From positions 1-12,444 of the forward strand of contig JAHIOG010000165.1 of NCBI GenBank assembly GCA_018895675.1: a DNA stretch of 12,444 bases, written 5' to 3'. The notes under the pieces were generated by a model that saw only the letters and a program-made list of their open reading frames with translations, had not been told where the DNA came from and did no database searches. Source of the DNA: a bacterium (lineage in GTDB: Bacteria > Fidelibacterota > UBA2242). The translations under genes and the position numbers were made by a program. Shown one piece after another: positions 1 to 5,852 of the stretch; within the stretch, counting starts at the first letter, position 1, and every line of letters begins with the position of its first letter.

Positions 1-592
1 AATACATGAAATACATGACGGTTGCCATTGAAGCGCCTTCCCGGGCGTGAAGCAAGGCGTCAAAACAGACCTGTGCTTCGTCTTCGTCCTGGCCGGGATT
101 GTCGGAAATCTTTGCCATCCAGAGTTCACGTCCTTCGTGACTTTTTCCGATTGTAAATTTTTCACTGATTAAATCCGGGTAATTTGCTCGCATGGAATCC
201 AGTTCAGCGACGATTTCATCAAACGTGTAAAATCCGCCCATGGATCCGAATTTGAACCCGGTCACGCCATATTTTTGTTCGGTTTTTTCCAATTGAACCT
301 GTTTTTCTTCTGGGGTTAATTTTTTAAGGTTTTTGTAATAGGCGTCCCAATCGTCAATTAATACCTTATGGCGATGTCCAAGCTGCTGTAATCGCAGATA
401 TTCAGCCGAGCTGAGAAAGACGATAATTGAATTGTCCGGGCTGATTTCGGTATGATCGATATCCAGGTCCGATCGCAAAATCTCCATTAGTTCTGTGCGG
501 CTGGAAAAATATATCTGCACTTTTTTATAGGTTTCTGCATACAGAGCGACTGAGAGACTAAACAAACTTAGAATGAGTAAAAATCTGTGCAT
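1..592 (-). CDS. Secreted M14 zinc carboxypeptidase, N-terminal part (partial)
   Basis: An open frame of 197 codons starts with ATG at 592 and runs off the left edge without a stop, so the C-terminal part is missing. Residues 1-19 form a typical signal peptide (MHRFLLILSLFSLSVALYA, cleavage likely after LYA), so the product should be exported. Residues 20-100 look like a propeptide-type region with little recognisable sequence. From about residue 122 the frame matches the start of an M14 (carboxypeptidase A-like) domain: YTFDEI, the GKSHEGRELW stretch at 149-158, and HARE at 182-185. HARE is the family's HxxE zinc-binding motif; the third zinc ligand (a distal His) would lie outside the window. 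A weak purine-rich ribosome site (AGAGAAAG) precedes the ATG. The gene is divergent from the ilv-leu operon. Expected role is removal of C-terminal residues from peptides outside the cytoplasm. Family assignment is firm; substrate preference cannot be read. Confidence 0.88.
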   Translation of the reverse strand, partial: MHRFLLILSLFSLSVALYAETYKKVQIYFSSRTELMEILRSDLDIDHTEISPDNSIIVFLSSAEYLRLQQLGHRHKVLIDDWDAYYKNLKKLTPEEKQVQLEKTEQKYGVTGFKFGSMGGFYTFDEIVAELDSMRANYPDLISEKFTIGKSHEGRELWMAKISDNPGQDEDEAQVCFDALLHAREGASMATVMYFMY

Positions 593-693
593 AAAACTTT
601 CTCTTTTTGTATTCAAGTATCCCTTAAAAGTATTAATAATAGACGAGATTTGGAATATATTTAGAAAAAAAACAGTGAAATTTAAAAAATTAA

Positions 694-722
694 TTGACAC
701 TTAAATAAAAATCGGTTAATAT
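694..722 (+). promoter_or_regulatory. Sigma-70-type promoter of the ilv-leu operon
   Basis: A perfect -35 box TTGACA (694-699) is followed by a 17-bp spacer and a near-consensus -10 box TAATAT (717-722) in AT-rich DNA. Transcription should begin around 729-730. That leaves about 22 nt before the leader-peptide ATG and about 185 nt before ilvD. It is the best promoter match seen in the divergent 593-914 region; no equally good promoter was found there for the minus-strand carboxypeptidase gene. The call rests on consensus matching only. Confidence 0.85.
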
Positions 723-751
723 CGACACTAACAATTTGAATAATTAATGAA

Positions 752-838
752 ATGAATTTCAACCGCCACATAGACCATATTATTCTTTGGATTAGCCTGA
801 TTATTCTGCTTGTAGACAGGAGGGAAGGGGTAATTTAA
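752..838 (+). CDS. Branched-chain leader peptide (28 aa) of the operon attenuator
   Basis: A short ORF begins with ATG at 752 and ends with TAA at 836-838. Residues 7-21 include six Ile, four Leu and one Val among fifteen positions, with a core of ILWISLIILLV at 11-21. It lies directly downstream of the promoter and directly upstream of a terminator that precedes ilvD. Its last codons (RREGV) contain the G-rich strand that competes for the terminator stem. This matches the role of ilv/leu leader peptides, where stalling at Ile/Leu/Val codons during starvation signals readthrough. The peptide itself probably has no function. Weak points: there is no clear Shine-Dalgarno sequence before ATG 752, and another ATG at 747 gives only a two-codon ORF (Met-Lys-stop) overlapping it. 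An alternative is a chance hydrophobic ORF, but its composition and position argue against that. Confidence 0.75.
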   Translation: MNFNRHIDHIILWISLIILLVDRREGVI

Positions 839-893
839 ATTCCAGAGAAAAGAAAATTTTTAAAACCCCTTCCCGAAACGGAAGGGGTTTTTT
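822..893 (+). promoter_or_regulatory. Transcription attenuator: antiterminator/terminator switch
   Basis: Two mutually exclusive helices can be drawn. In the antiterminator, 822-831 (GGGAAGGGGT) pairs perfectly with 865-874 (ACCCCTTCCC) over 10 bp, 7 of them G-C. In the terminator, 862-873 pairs with 880-891 over 12 bp and is followed by a T run. The shared strand is CCCCTTCC at 866-873. The G-rich strand 822-831 lies within codons 24-27 of the leader peptide, so a ribosome reaching the TAA at 836-838 would cover it and let the terminator form. A ribosome held at the Ile codons upstream would leave it free. Only a weak candidate for a protecting 1:2 hairpin is visible (783-788 with 821-826, including G-U pairs). 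Confidence 0.8.
862..893 (+). terminator. Intrinsic terminator in the leader, before ilvD
   Basis: The stem AAAACCCCTTCC (862-873) and GGAAGGGGTTTT (880-891) encloses the loop CGAAAC, and six T residues run from 888 to 893. It ends 21 bp before the ilvD start, so it cannot terminate an upstream gene on this strand: the upstream carboxypeptidase gene points the other way. It therefore acts on the operon's own transcript, as part of the attenuator. Confidence 0.88.
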
Positions 894-914
894 ATTAACC
901 CAAAAGGAAGGGAT

Positions 915-2582
915 ATGCGAAGTGATCAGGTAAAAAAAGGATTGGAGAGAGCGCCCCACAGAGCGTTGCTGAGCGCCACCGGAAAAAAGCGGGCGGATTT
1001 TGACCGGCCCTTTATTGCCATTGCAAATTCCTATGCAGATATTGTTCCGGGACACGTCAAACTCGATTCCGTCGGAAAAATCGTCAAAGACGCCGTTTAC
1101 AACGCCGGCGGATTACCTTTTGAATTTAATACGATTGCGGTTTGCGATGGAATTGCCATGGGGCACATGGGGATGCGTTACAGTCTAGTCAGCCGGGAAA
1201 TTATCGCCGATTCCGTAGAAACCATGCTGCGGGCGCACTGCTTTGACGCCCTGGTCTGTATTCCGAATTGCGACAAGATTATTCCCGGGATGCTGATGGC
1301 AGCTGCCCGGGTCAATATTCCGACCATCTTCGTTTCCGGCGGTCCCATGCGAGCCGGAAAAACTTCGACTGGTAAAACCGTTGATCTCATTTCCGTGTTT
1401 GAAGCTGTGGGTGCTTTTCAGGAAGGTAAAATAACGGAATCTGAACTGGCCGACATTGAAGAAAACGCCTGTCCCGGTTGGGGCAGCTGTTCCGGAATGT
1501 TTACGGCGAATTCCATGAATTGCCTCTGCGAAGCGATTGGGATTGCATTGCCTGGAAACGGGACAATTCTTGCCGAGGATGAACGGCGTCAGGATCTGTA
1601 TTGTCAGGCCGGCCGCCGCATCGTAGAAATGGTTAACGAGGACCTGAAACCTTTGGATATTATTACACAGAAATCTATCGATAATGCGATGGTGCTGGAT
1701 ATGGCCATGGGCGGTTCAACAAATACCGTGTTACATTCACTCGCTGTCGCCGCCGAAGCCGGGATTGATTATGATTTAAAAAGAATAGACGAGATTTCCA
1801 AACGGGTGAAAAACATCTGCAAAGTCTCACCGTCCAGTGATTACCATATTGAAGATGTAGACCGGGCGGGCGGTATCAGCGCAATCCTGAACGAAGTTCA
1901 AAGGGAGCCTGGATTACTGCATGGCAAGTGTAAAACAGTAACTGGAAAGACATTATCGGAAAATATAAAAGACGCGGTGATTAAAGACAAGGCAGTTATT
2001 CATACTTTGGAAAATGCCTATAGTAATACGGGGGGACTGGCGGTGCTGAGTGGCAATCTGGCGCCGGAAGGTAGTGTAGTCAAGTATGCAGGTGTGGCCG
2101 AATCGATGCGCCGATTCGAAGGTCCGGCGGTGATTTTTGACAGCCAGGAAGAGGCCTGTGACGGTATCCTGAACGATAAGGTCAAAGCCGGTGATGTGGT
2201 GGTGATCCGCTATGAAGGCCCGAAAGGCGGTCCCGGTATGCAGGAAATGCTGTCGCCCACTTCTTATATCATGGGCAAAGGACTCGGTGAAAGTGTGGCG
2301 TTGATTACCGACGGACGCTTTTCGGGCGGAACCCGGGGCGCCTGCATCGGGCATATTGCGCCGGAGGCGGCGGATGGCGGGCCGATTGCACTCCTTCGGG
2401 ACGGAGATCGCATTGCGATTGATATCCCCGCCGGTAAACTGAATATAATGGTAAGTGAGGAAGAATTGGCCCAGAGAAGAAAAACCTGGAAACCACGCAA
2501 ACCGCGGGTGGATTACGGCGTCCTGGGGCGCTATGCAAAAATGGCCTCCTCCGCCAGTAAAGGTGCCGTATTAAAATTATAA
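915..2582 (+). CDS. ilvD: Dihydroxy-acid dehydratase
   Basis: IlvD dehydrates 2,3-dihydroxy-isovalerate and 2,3-dihydroxy-3-methylvalerate to the 2-oxo acids of valine and isoleucine, using an iron-sulfur cluster and Mg. At 555 residues it is a normal length for the IlvD/Edd family. Family motifs are clear: VPGH at 44-47, CDGIAMGHMGM at 77-87, PNCDKIIPGMLMA at 117-129 (cluster Cys119 and the Lys121 that is carbamylated in the family), GSCSGMFTANSMNC at 190-203 (Cys192) and DGRFSGGTRG at 466-475. The position that carries a cluster Cys in the mycobacterial and plant [2Fe-2S] enzymes is not Cys here (VPGH, as in E. coli), so the cluster type is uncertain. ATG 915 follows AAGGAAGGG (904-912). 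It is the first enzyme gene after the attenuator, so its expression should depend most directly on readthrough. Confidence 0.97.
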   Translation: MRSDQVKKGLERAPHRALLSATGKKRADFDRPFIAIANSYADIVPGHVKLDSVGKIVKDAVYNAGGLPFEFNTIAVCDGIAMGHMGMRYSLVSREIIADSVETMLRAHCFDALVCIPNCDKIIPGMLMAAARVNIPTIFVSGGPMRAGKTSTGKTVDLISVFEAVGAFQEGKITESELADIEENACPGWGSCSGMFTANSMNCLCEAIGIALPGNGTILAEDERRQDLYCQAGRRIVEMVNEDLKPLDIITQKSIDNAMVLDMAMGGSTNTVLHSLAVAAEAGIDYDLKRIDEISKRVKNICKVSPSSDYHIEDVDRAGGISAILNEVQREPGLLHGKCKTVTGKTLSENIKDAVIKDKAVIHTLENAYSNTGGLAVLSGNLAPEGSVVKYAGVAESMRRFEGPAVIFDSQEEACDGILNDKVKAGDVVVIRYEGPKGGPGMQEMLSPTSYIMGKGLGESVALITDGRFSGGTRGACIGHIAPEAADGGPIALLRDGDRIAIDIPAGKLNIMVSEEELAQRRKTWKPRKPRVDYGVLGRYAKMASSASKGAVLKL

Positions 2583-2599
2583 AATTGATATATAAATAT

Positions 2600-2611
2600 G
2601 AGGATATTATG
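2600..2611 (+). promoter_or_regulatory. Ribosome binding site deciding the ilvB start
   Basis: GAGGA (2600-2604) lies 4 nt before ATG 2609. An upstream in-frame TTG at 2585 has no comparable site and would add eight residues not expected in the family. The protein from 2609 begins MNGAEILIDGLKREGVDTIFG, as acetolactate synthases normally do. Confidence 0.8.
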
Positions 2612-4339
2612 AATGGAGCAGAAATATTAATAGATGGATTGAAAAGAGAGGGTGTTGATACCATCTTCGGATATCCCGGCGGTGTTGTCATTCCGATCTT
2701 TGATGTCCTCTACTCTACCAAAGATATTAAGTTTTTACTAACCCGGCATGAACAGGGAGCCACGCACGCGGCCGACGGTTATGCCCGCTCTACCGGGAAG
2801 GTTGGCGTTTGCCTGATAACGTCTGGGCCTGGTGCAACAAATACCATTACCGGCATTGCCACCGCGAAACTTGATTCGTCGCCGATTGTGGTGATTAGCG
2901 GACAGGTTGCGACCGGCAATATCGGTACTGATGCTTTTCAGGAAACCGATATGGTGGGATTGACCCGCTCCATCTGTAAGCACAATTACCTGGTCAAAGA
3001 TGTCGGGGATTTGCCACGGATTATTAAAGAGGCTTTCTATATTGCACGAACAGGCCGGCCGGGCCCGGTATCGATTGACATTCCGGTCGATGTGGCCAAT
3101 GCAAAGTTGAAGAATTACAGTTATCCGGAAACAGTTAGCCTGCCGGGTTATAAACCGGCGAATAAGGGCAATAACGGTCAGGTGAAAAAACTGGCCGATG
3201 CGCTTGCCCATGCCCAGAAACCATTACTCTATACCGGCGGAGGCATTATTAGTGCCGGCGCAACAGATAAACTGTTGCAATTGATTGATAAAACCCAAAT
3301 CCCGGTAGTTGTGACGCTGATGGGACTGGGTTCGGTGCCCTTTGATCACCCCTGCTTTTTGGGAATGCCCGGGATGCACGGACGGGTTGCTGCGAATAAG
3401 GCTTTAGTGGATTGTGACCTGTTGATAGCGGTTGGTGTCCGTTTTGACGACCGGATTACCGGTCCGCGACATACCTTTGCAACTCAAGCAACGGTAGCCC
3501 ACATTGACATTGATCCGGCGGAAATCGGGAAAAATGTCAAAACAGATATTCCCATAGTCGGCGACGCCAAAACGGTTTTACAGCAACTGATTGAAAAGGT
3601 AAATCCGCGATCGAAAAATTCCTGGAATGAACGCACCGAATTCTGGAAAGAAAAATATCCGTTGAGCTACAAAAATAATGGGAACGATTCCGTCAACCCG
3701 CAATACGTGATTGAGCGGTTGAATGAGTTTGTAAATGATGATTCGATTATCGTGACTGATGTCGGTCAGCATCAAATGTGGTCGGCTCTGTACTGTCAAT
3801 ACCGACACCCGCGGAAATTTTTAAGCTCCGGTGGTCTTGGAACAATGGGGTTTGGTCTTCCGGCGGCTATGGGCGCGGCGGTTGCAAACCCGGATACTCA
3901 GGTGGTTTGCATTTCCGGTGATGGTGGTATTCAGATGAATATTCAGGAGCTGGCCACCTGTGCGATCAACCGGATTCCGGTGAAAGTCATTGTGCTGAAT
4001 AATGCTTTCTTGGGTATGGTTCGTCAATGGCAAGATTTATTCTGGGATAAGCGCTATGCGCAGGTATGTCTTCAGCGTGGTACTGATTGCCCTGATGAAT
4101 GCCATGGACCCAGCGGCAATTGTCCACCCCAGTATCTGCCGGACCTGGTGAAAGTGGCCGAAGCTAACGGGATGGCCGGATACCGGGCGAAAACCAAAGC
4201 CGAAGTTGACGAGGTTCTGAAGAAGGGATTAGCCGAAGAGGGACCGGTATTGATGGAATTTTTTGTGAACCGTGAGGAGAATGTGTTTCCCATGGTCTCG
4301 GCCGGAAAACCCTTAAGCGATATGATGATGGGAGATTAA
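2609..4339 (+). CDS. ilvB: Acetolactate synthase, large (catalytic) subunit
   Basis: IlvB is the ThDP- and FAD-dependent enzyme that joins two pyruvates to acetolactate, or pyruvate and 2-oxobutyrate to acetohydroxybutyrate. From ATG 2609 it has 576 residues. The N-terminal ThDP domain shows FGYPGG (20-25) and RHEQGATHAADGYAR (46-60) with catalytic Glu48. The middle domain carries RFDDRITG (278-285). The C-terminal ThDP/Mg motif runs from GDGG (437-440) to LNN (463-465), followed by GMVRQWQ. After KRYAQV there is an unusual insert of about 19 residues with Cys487, Cys494, Cys498 and Cys505, just before LPDLVKVAEANG; E. coli enzymes have only a few residues here. The gap to ilvD is 26 nt, and ilvN begins 2 nt after the stop, consistent with a catalytic/regulatory pair. 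Function is firm; the role of the insert is unknown. Confidence 0.96.
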   Translation: MNGAEILIDGLKREGVDTIFGYPGGVVIPIFDVLYSTKDIKFLLTRHEQGATHAADGYARSTGKVGVCLITSGPGATNTITGIATAKLDSSPIVVISGQVATGNIGTDAFQETDMVGLTRSICKHNYLVKDVGDLPRIIKEAFYIARTGRPGPVSIDIPVDVANAKLKNYSYPETVSLPGYKPANKGNNGQVKKLADALAHAQKPLLYTGGGIISAGATDKLLQLIDKTQIPVVVTLMGLGSVPFDHPCFLGMPGMHGRVAANKALVDCDLLIAVGVRFDDRITGPRHTFATQATVAHIDIDPAEIGKNVKTDIPIVGDAKTVLQQLIEKVNPRSKNSWNERTEFWKEKYPLSYKNNGNDSVNPQYVIERLNEFVNDDSIIVTDVGQHQMWSALYCQYRHPRKFLSSGGLGTMGFGLPAAMGAAVANPDTQVVCISGDGGIQMNIQELATCAINRIPVKVIVLNNAFLGMVRQWQDLFWDKRYAQVCLQRGTDCPDECHGPSGNCPPQYLPDLVKVAEANGMAGYRAKTKAEVDEVLKKGLAEEGPVLMEFFVNREENVFPMVSAGKPLSDMMMGD

Positions 4340-4341
4340 CA

Positions 4342-4860
4342 ATGGTGGAAAAACATACAATTATCGTTACCGTCTTGAATAGCATAGGTGTTCTGGCCCG
4401 GGTGTCCGGTCTTTTATCCCAGCGCGGTTATAACATCGAGAGCATAATCGGTGCACCGACAGAAGATCCGAATGTTTATAAAATCAGTCTGGTGGTAGAG
4501 GAGAGCGACGAACATATCGAGCAGATCATTAAGCAATTGAATAAGCTCATCGATACAGTCCGGGTAATGGACATTTCTCATAAAGACAACTATATTGTCC
4601 GGGAGTACATTATTCTAAAATTGGAGGTAAAGGAAAAAAACCGGACCGACCTATTTCATCTGATGCAGGTGTTTAAAGCCAATCCAATCGATGTGGCTAC
4701 CGATCATGTGATTATGGAACTGGCCGGGACACCCCGAAAGATTGACCGCTTTATCGAGATGGTGCGTCCTTATGGAATCCAGGAATATATACGTAGCGGA
4801 GAATTTGCAATGGCTGAATATCAATTACCAAAAAAAGGAGAAAATAAAAATGGCGATTAA
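4342..4860 (+). CDS. ilvN: Acetolactate synthase, small (regulatory) subunit
   Basis: IlvN activates IlvB and usually confers feedback inhibition by valine or another branched-chain amino acid. The 172-residue product has an N-terminal ACT domain at about 5-78 with the family signature NSIGVLARVSGLLSQRGYNI (13-32), where Asn13 and the Gly residues shape the effector site. A C-terminal ALS_ss-type domain follows (about 84-158, with NPIDVATDHVIMELAGTP). The length matches the usual 160-175-residue form rather than the short E. coli IlvM type. ATG 4342 starts 2 nt after the ilvB stop. Its final 11 nt overlap the start of ilvC, so the two are probably translationally coupled. Its last dozen residues (KKGENKNGD) are polar because that DNA also holds the ilvC ribosome site. 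Confidence 0.95.
   Translation: MVEKHTIIVTVLNSIGVLARVSGLLSQRGYNIESIIGAPTEDPNVYKISLVVEESDEHIEQIIKQLNKLIDTVRVMDISHKDNYIVREYIILKLEVKEKNRTDLFHLMQVFKANPIDVATDHVIMELAGTPRKIDRFIEMVRPYGIQEYIRSGEFAMAEYQLPKKGENKNGD
4837..4852 (+). promoter_or_regulatory. Ribosome binding site deciding the ilvC start
   Basis: AAGGAG ends at 4840, nine nt before ATG 4850, inside the 3' end of ilvN. The frame stays open upstream to an ATG at 4742, but that would add 36 residues with no resemblance to the family. The protein from 4850 begins MAIKMYYDNDAD, as class I enzymes do. Confidence 0.85.
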
Positions 4861-5851
4861 GATGTATTATGACAACGATGCTGATCAGAAAATATTAAAG
4901 GAAAAAACGATTGCGATTATCGGTTATGGCAGTCAGGGACATGCCCAGGCCCAGAACCTGCGGGACAGTGGATATACCGTGATTGTTGCGGATGTTGAAG
5001 GAAGTGATAATTATAAACTGGCCCAAAGTCATGGTTTTAAACCAGTCACAGCAGCGGAGGCAAGTGCCAAAGCCGAAGTGATCCAGATTTTAGTGCCCGA
5101 TGAATTGCAGAAACGCATTTATACCGAAGAGATCAAACAGAACCTGACACCCGGCAAAGCACTCGTTTTTTCGCATGGTTTTAATATTCATTTCGGGCAG
5201 GTTGTCCCTCCAAAAGATGTGGATGTCTATATGGTAGCCCCGAAAGGTCCCGGTCACCTGGTCCGCCGGCAATATGAAATCGGCGCCGGTGTGCCGTCGC
5301 TGATTGCCATTCACCAGGATGTCACCGGCAAGGCCAAAGATCTGGCCCTGGCCCACGCCTGTGGGATTGGTGCCGGGCGAGCCGGGATTATTGAGACAAG
5401 CTTTAAAGAAGAAACCGAGACCGATCTCTTTGGTGAACAGGCAGTGCTTTGTGGCGGTGTTTCGGAACTGATCAAAGCCGGTTTTCAGACCCTGGTTGAT
5501 GCTGGCTACCAGCCGGAAATTGCTTACTTTGAATGCCTGCATGAAATGAAACTGATCGTGGACCTGTTTTATGAGGGTGGTATCGCCGGGATGTATTATT
5601 CGGTCAGTGATACCGCGGAATACGGCGGAATGTCCCGGGGACCGCGACTGGTCAACGATGATGTAAAAAAAGAGATGAGGGCCATTCTCAGGGAAGTTCA
5701 GGACGGCCGGTTTGCCAAAGAATGGATATTGGAAAATCAGGCCGGGCGACCGACGCTGAATGCTCTGCGTCGCGAACATAGCGAATTGCAAATCGAAAAA
5801 ACCGGTAAGCAGCTGCGCAGTATGATGGCCTGGCTGAAAAAAGGAAAATAA
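4850..5851 (+). CDS. ilvC: Ketol-acid reductoisomerase (class I)
   Basis: IlvC isomerises and reduces acetolactate or acetohydroxybutyrate to the dihydroxy acid, with Mg and a nicotinamide cofactor. The 333-residue length is that of class I enzymes. The Rossmann domain holds GYGSQGHAQAQNLRDSG (25-41) and SHGFNIHFG with His109. The knotted C-terminal domain supplies metal ligands Asp192 and Glu196 (TDLFGEQ), Glu228 and Glu232 (FECLHEMKLIVDL) and Ser253 (SVSDTAEYG). The cofactor loop, ADVEGSDN at 47-54, lacks the basic residue that usually binds the NADPH phosphate (Arg47 in the Pseudomonas enzyme aligns with Val49). It also has acidic Asp48, Glu50 and Asp53, which points to NADH use (inference). 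The first 11 nt overlap ilvN, and cimA starts 1 nt after its stop. Confidence 0.97.
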   Translation: MAIKMYYDNDADQKILKEKTIAIIGYGSQGHAQAQNLRDSGYTVIVADVEGSDNYKLAQSHGFKPVTAAEASAKAEVIQILVPDELQKRIYTEEIKQNLTPGKALVFSHGFNIHFGQVVPPKDVDVYMVAPKGPGHLVRRQYEIGAGVPSLIAIHQDVTGKAKDLALAHACGIGAGRAGIIETSFKEETETDLFGEQAVLCGGVSELIKAGFQTLVDAGYQPEIAYFECLHEMKLIVDLFYEGGIAGMYYSVSDTAEYGGMSRGPRLVNDDVKKEMRAILREVQDGRFAKEWILENQAGRPTLNALRREHSELQIEKTGKQLRSMMAWLKKGK

Positions 5852-5852
5852 G

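Noticed and set aside
730..914. T-box riboswitch in the ilvD leader
   Set aside because: The leader is only about 185 nt and lacks a T-box consensus sequence and a long specifier stem; the leader ORF plus competing helices explain it better.
638..1797. 14-nt direct repeat AATAGACGAGATTT at 638-651 and 1784-1797
   Set aside because: One such match is close to what chance allows in 12 kb, the second copy is inside conserved ilvD coding sequence, and no flanking similarity extends it.
2585..2608. Upstream TTG start extending IlvB by eight residues
   Set aside because: GAGGA at 2600-2604 fits ATG 2609, which gives the usual family N-terminus; the TTG has no ribosome site of its own.
4742..4849. 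Longer IlvC frame starting at ATG 4742
   Set aside because: It would overlap ilvN by 119 bp and add residues unlike any ketol-acid reductoisomerase; ATG 4850 has AAGGAG upstream and the normal start sequence.
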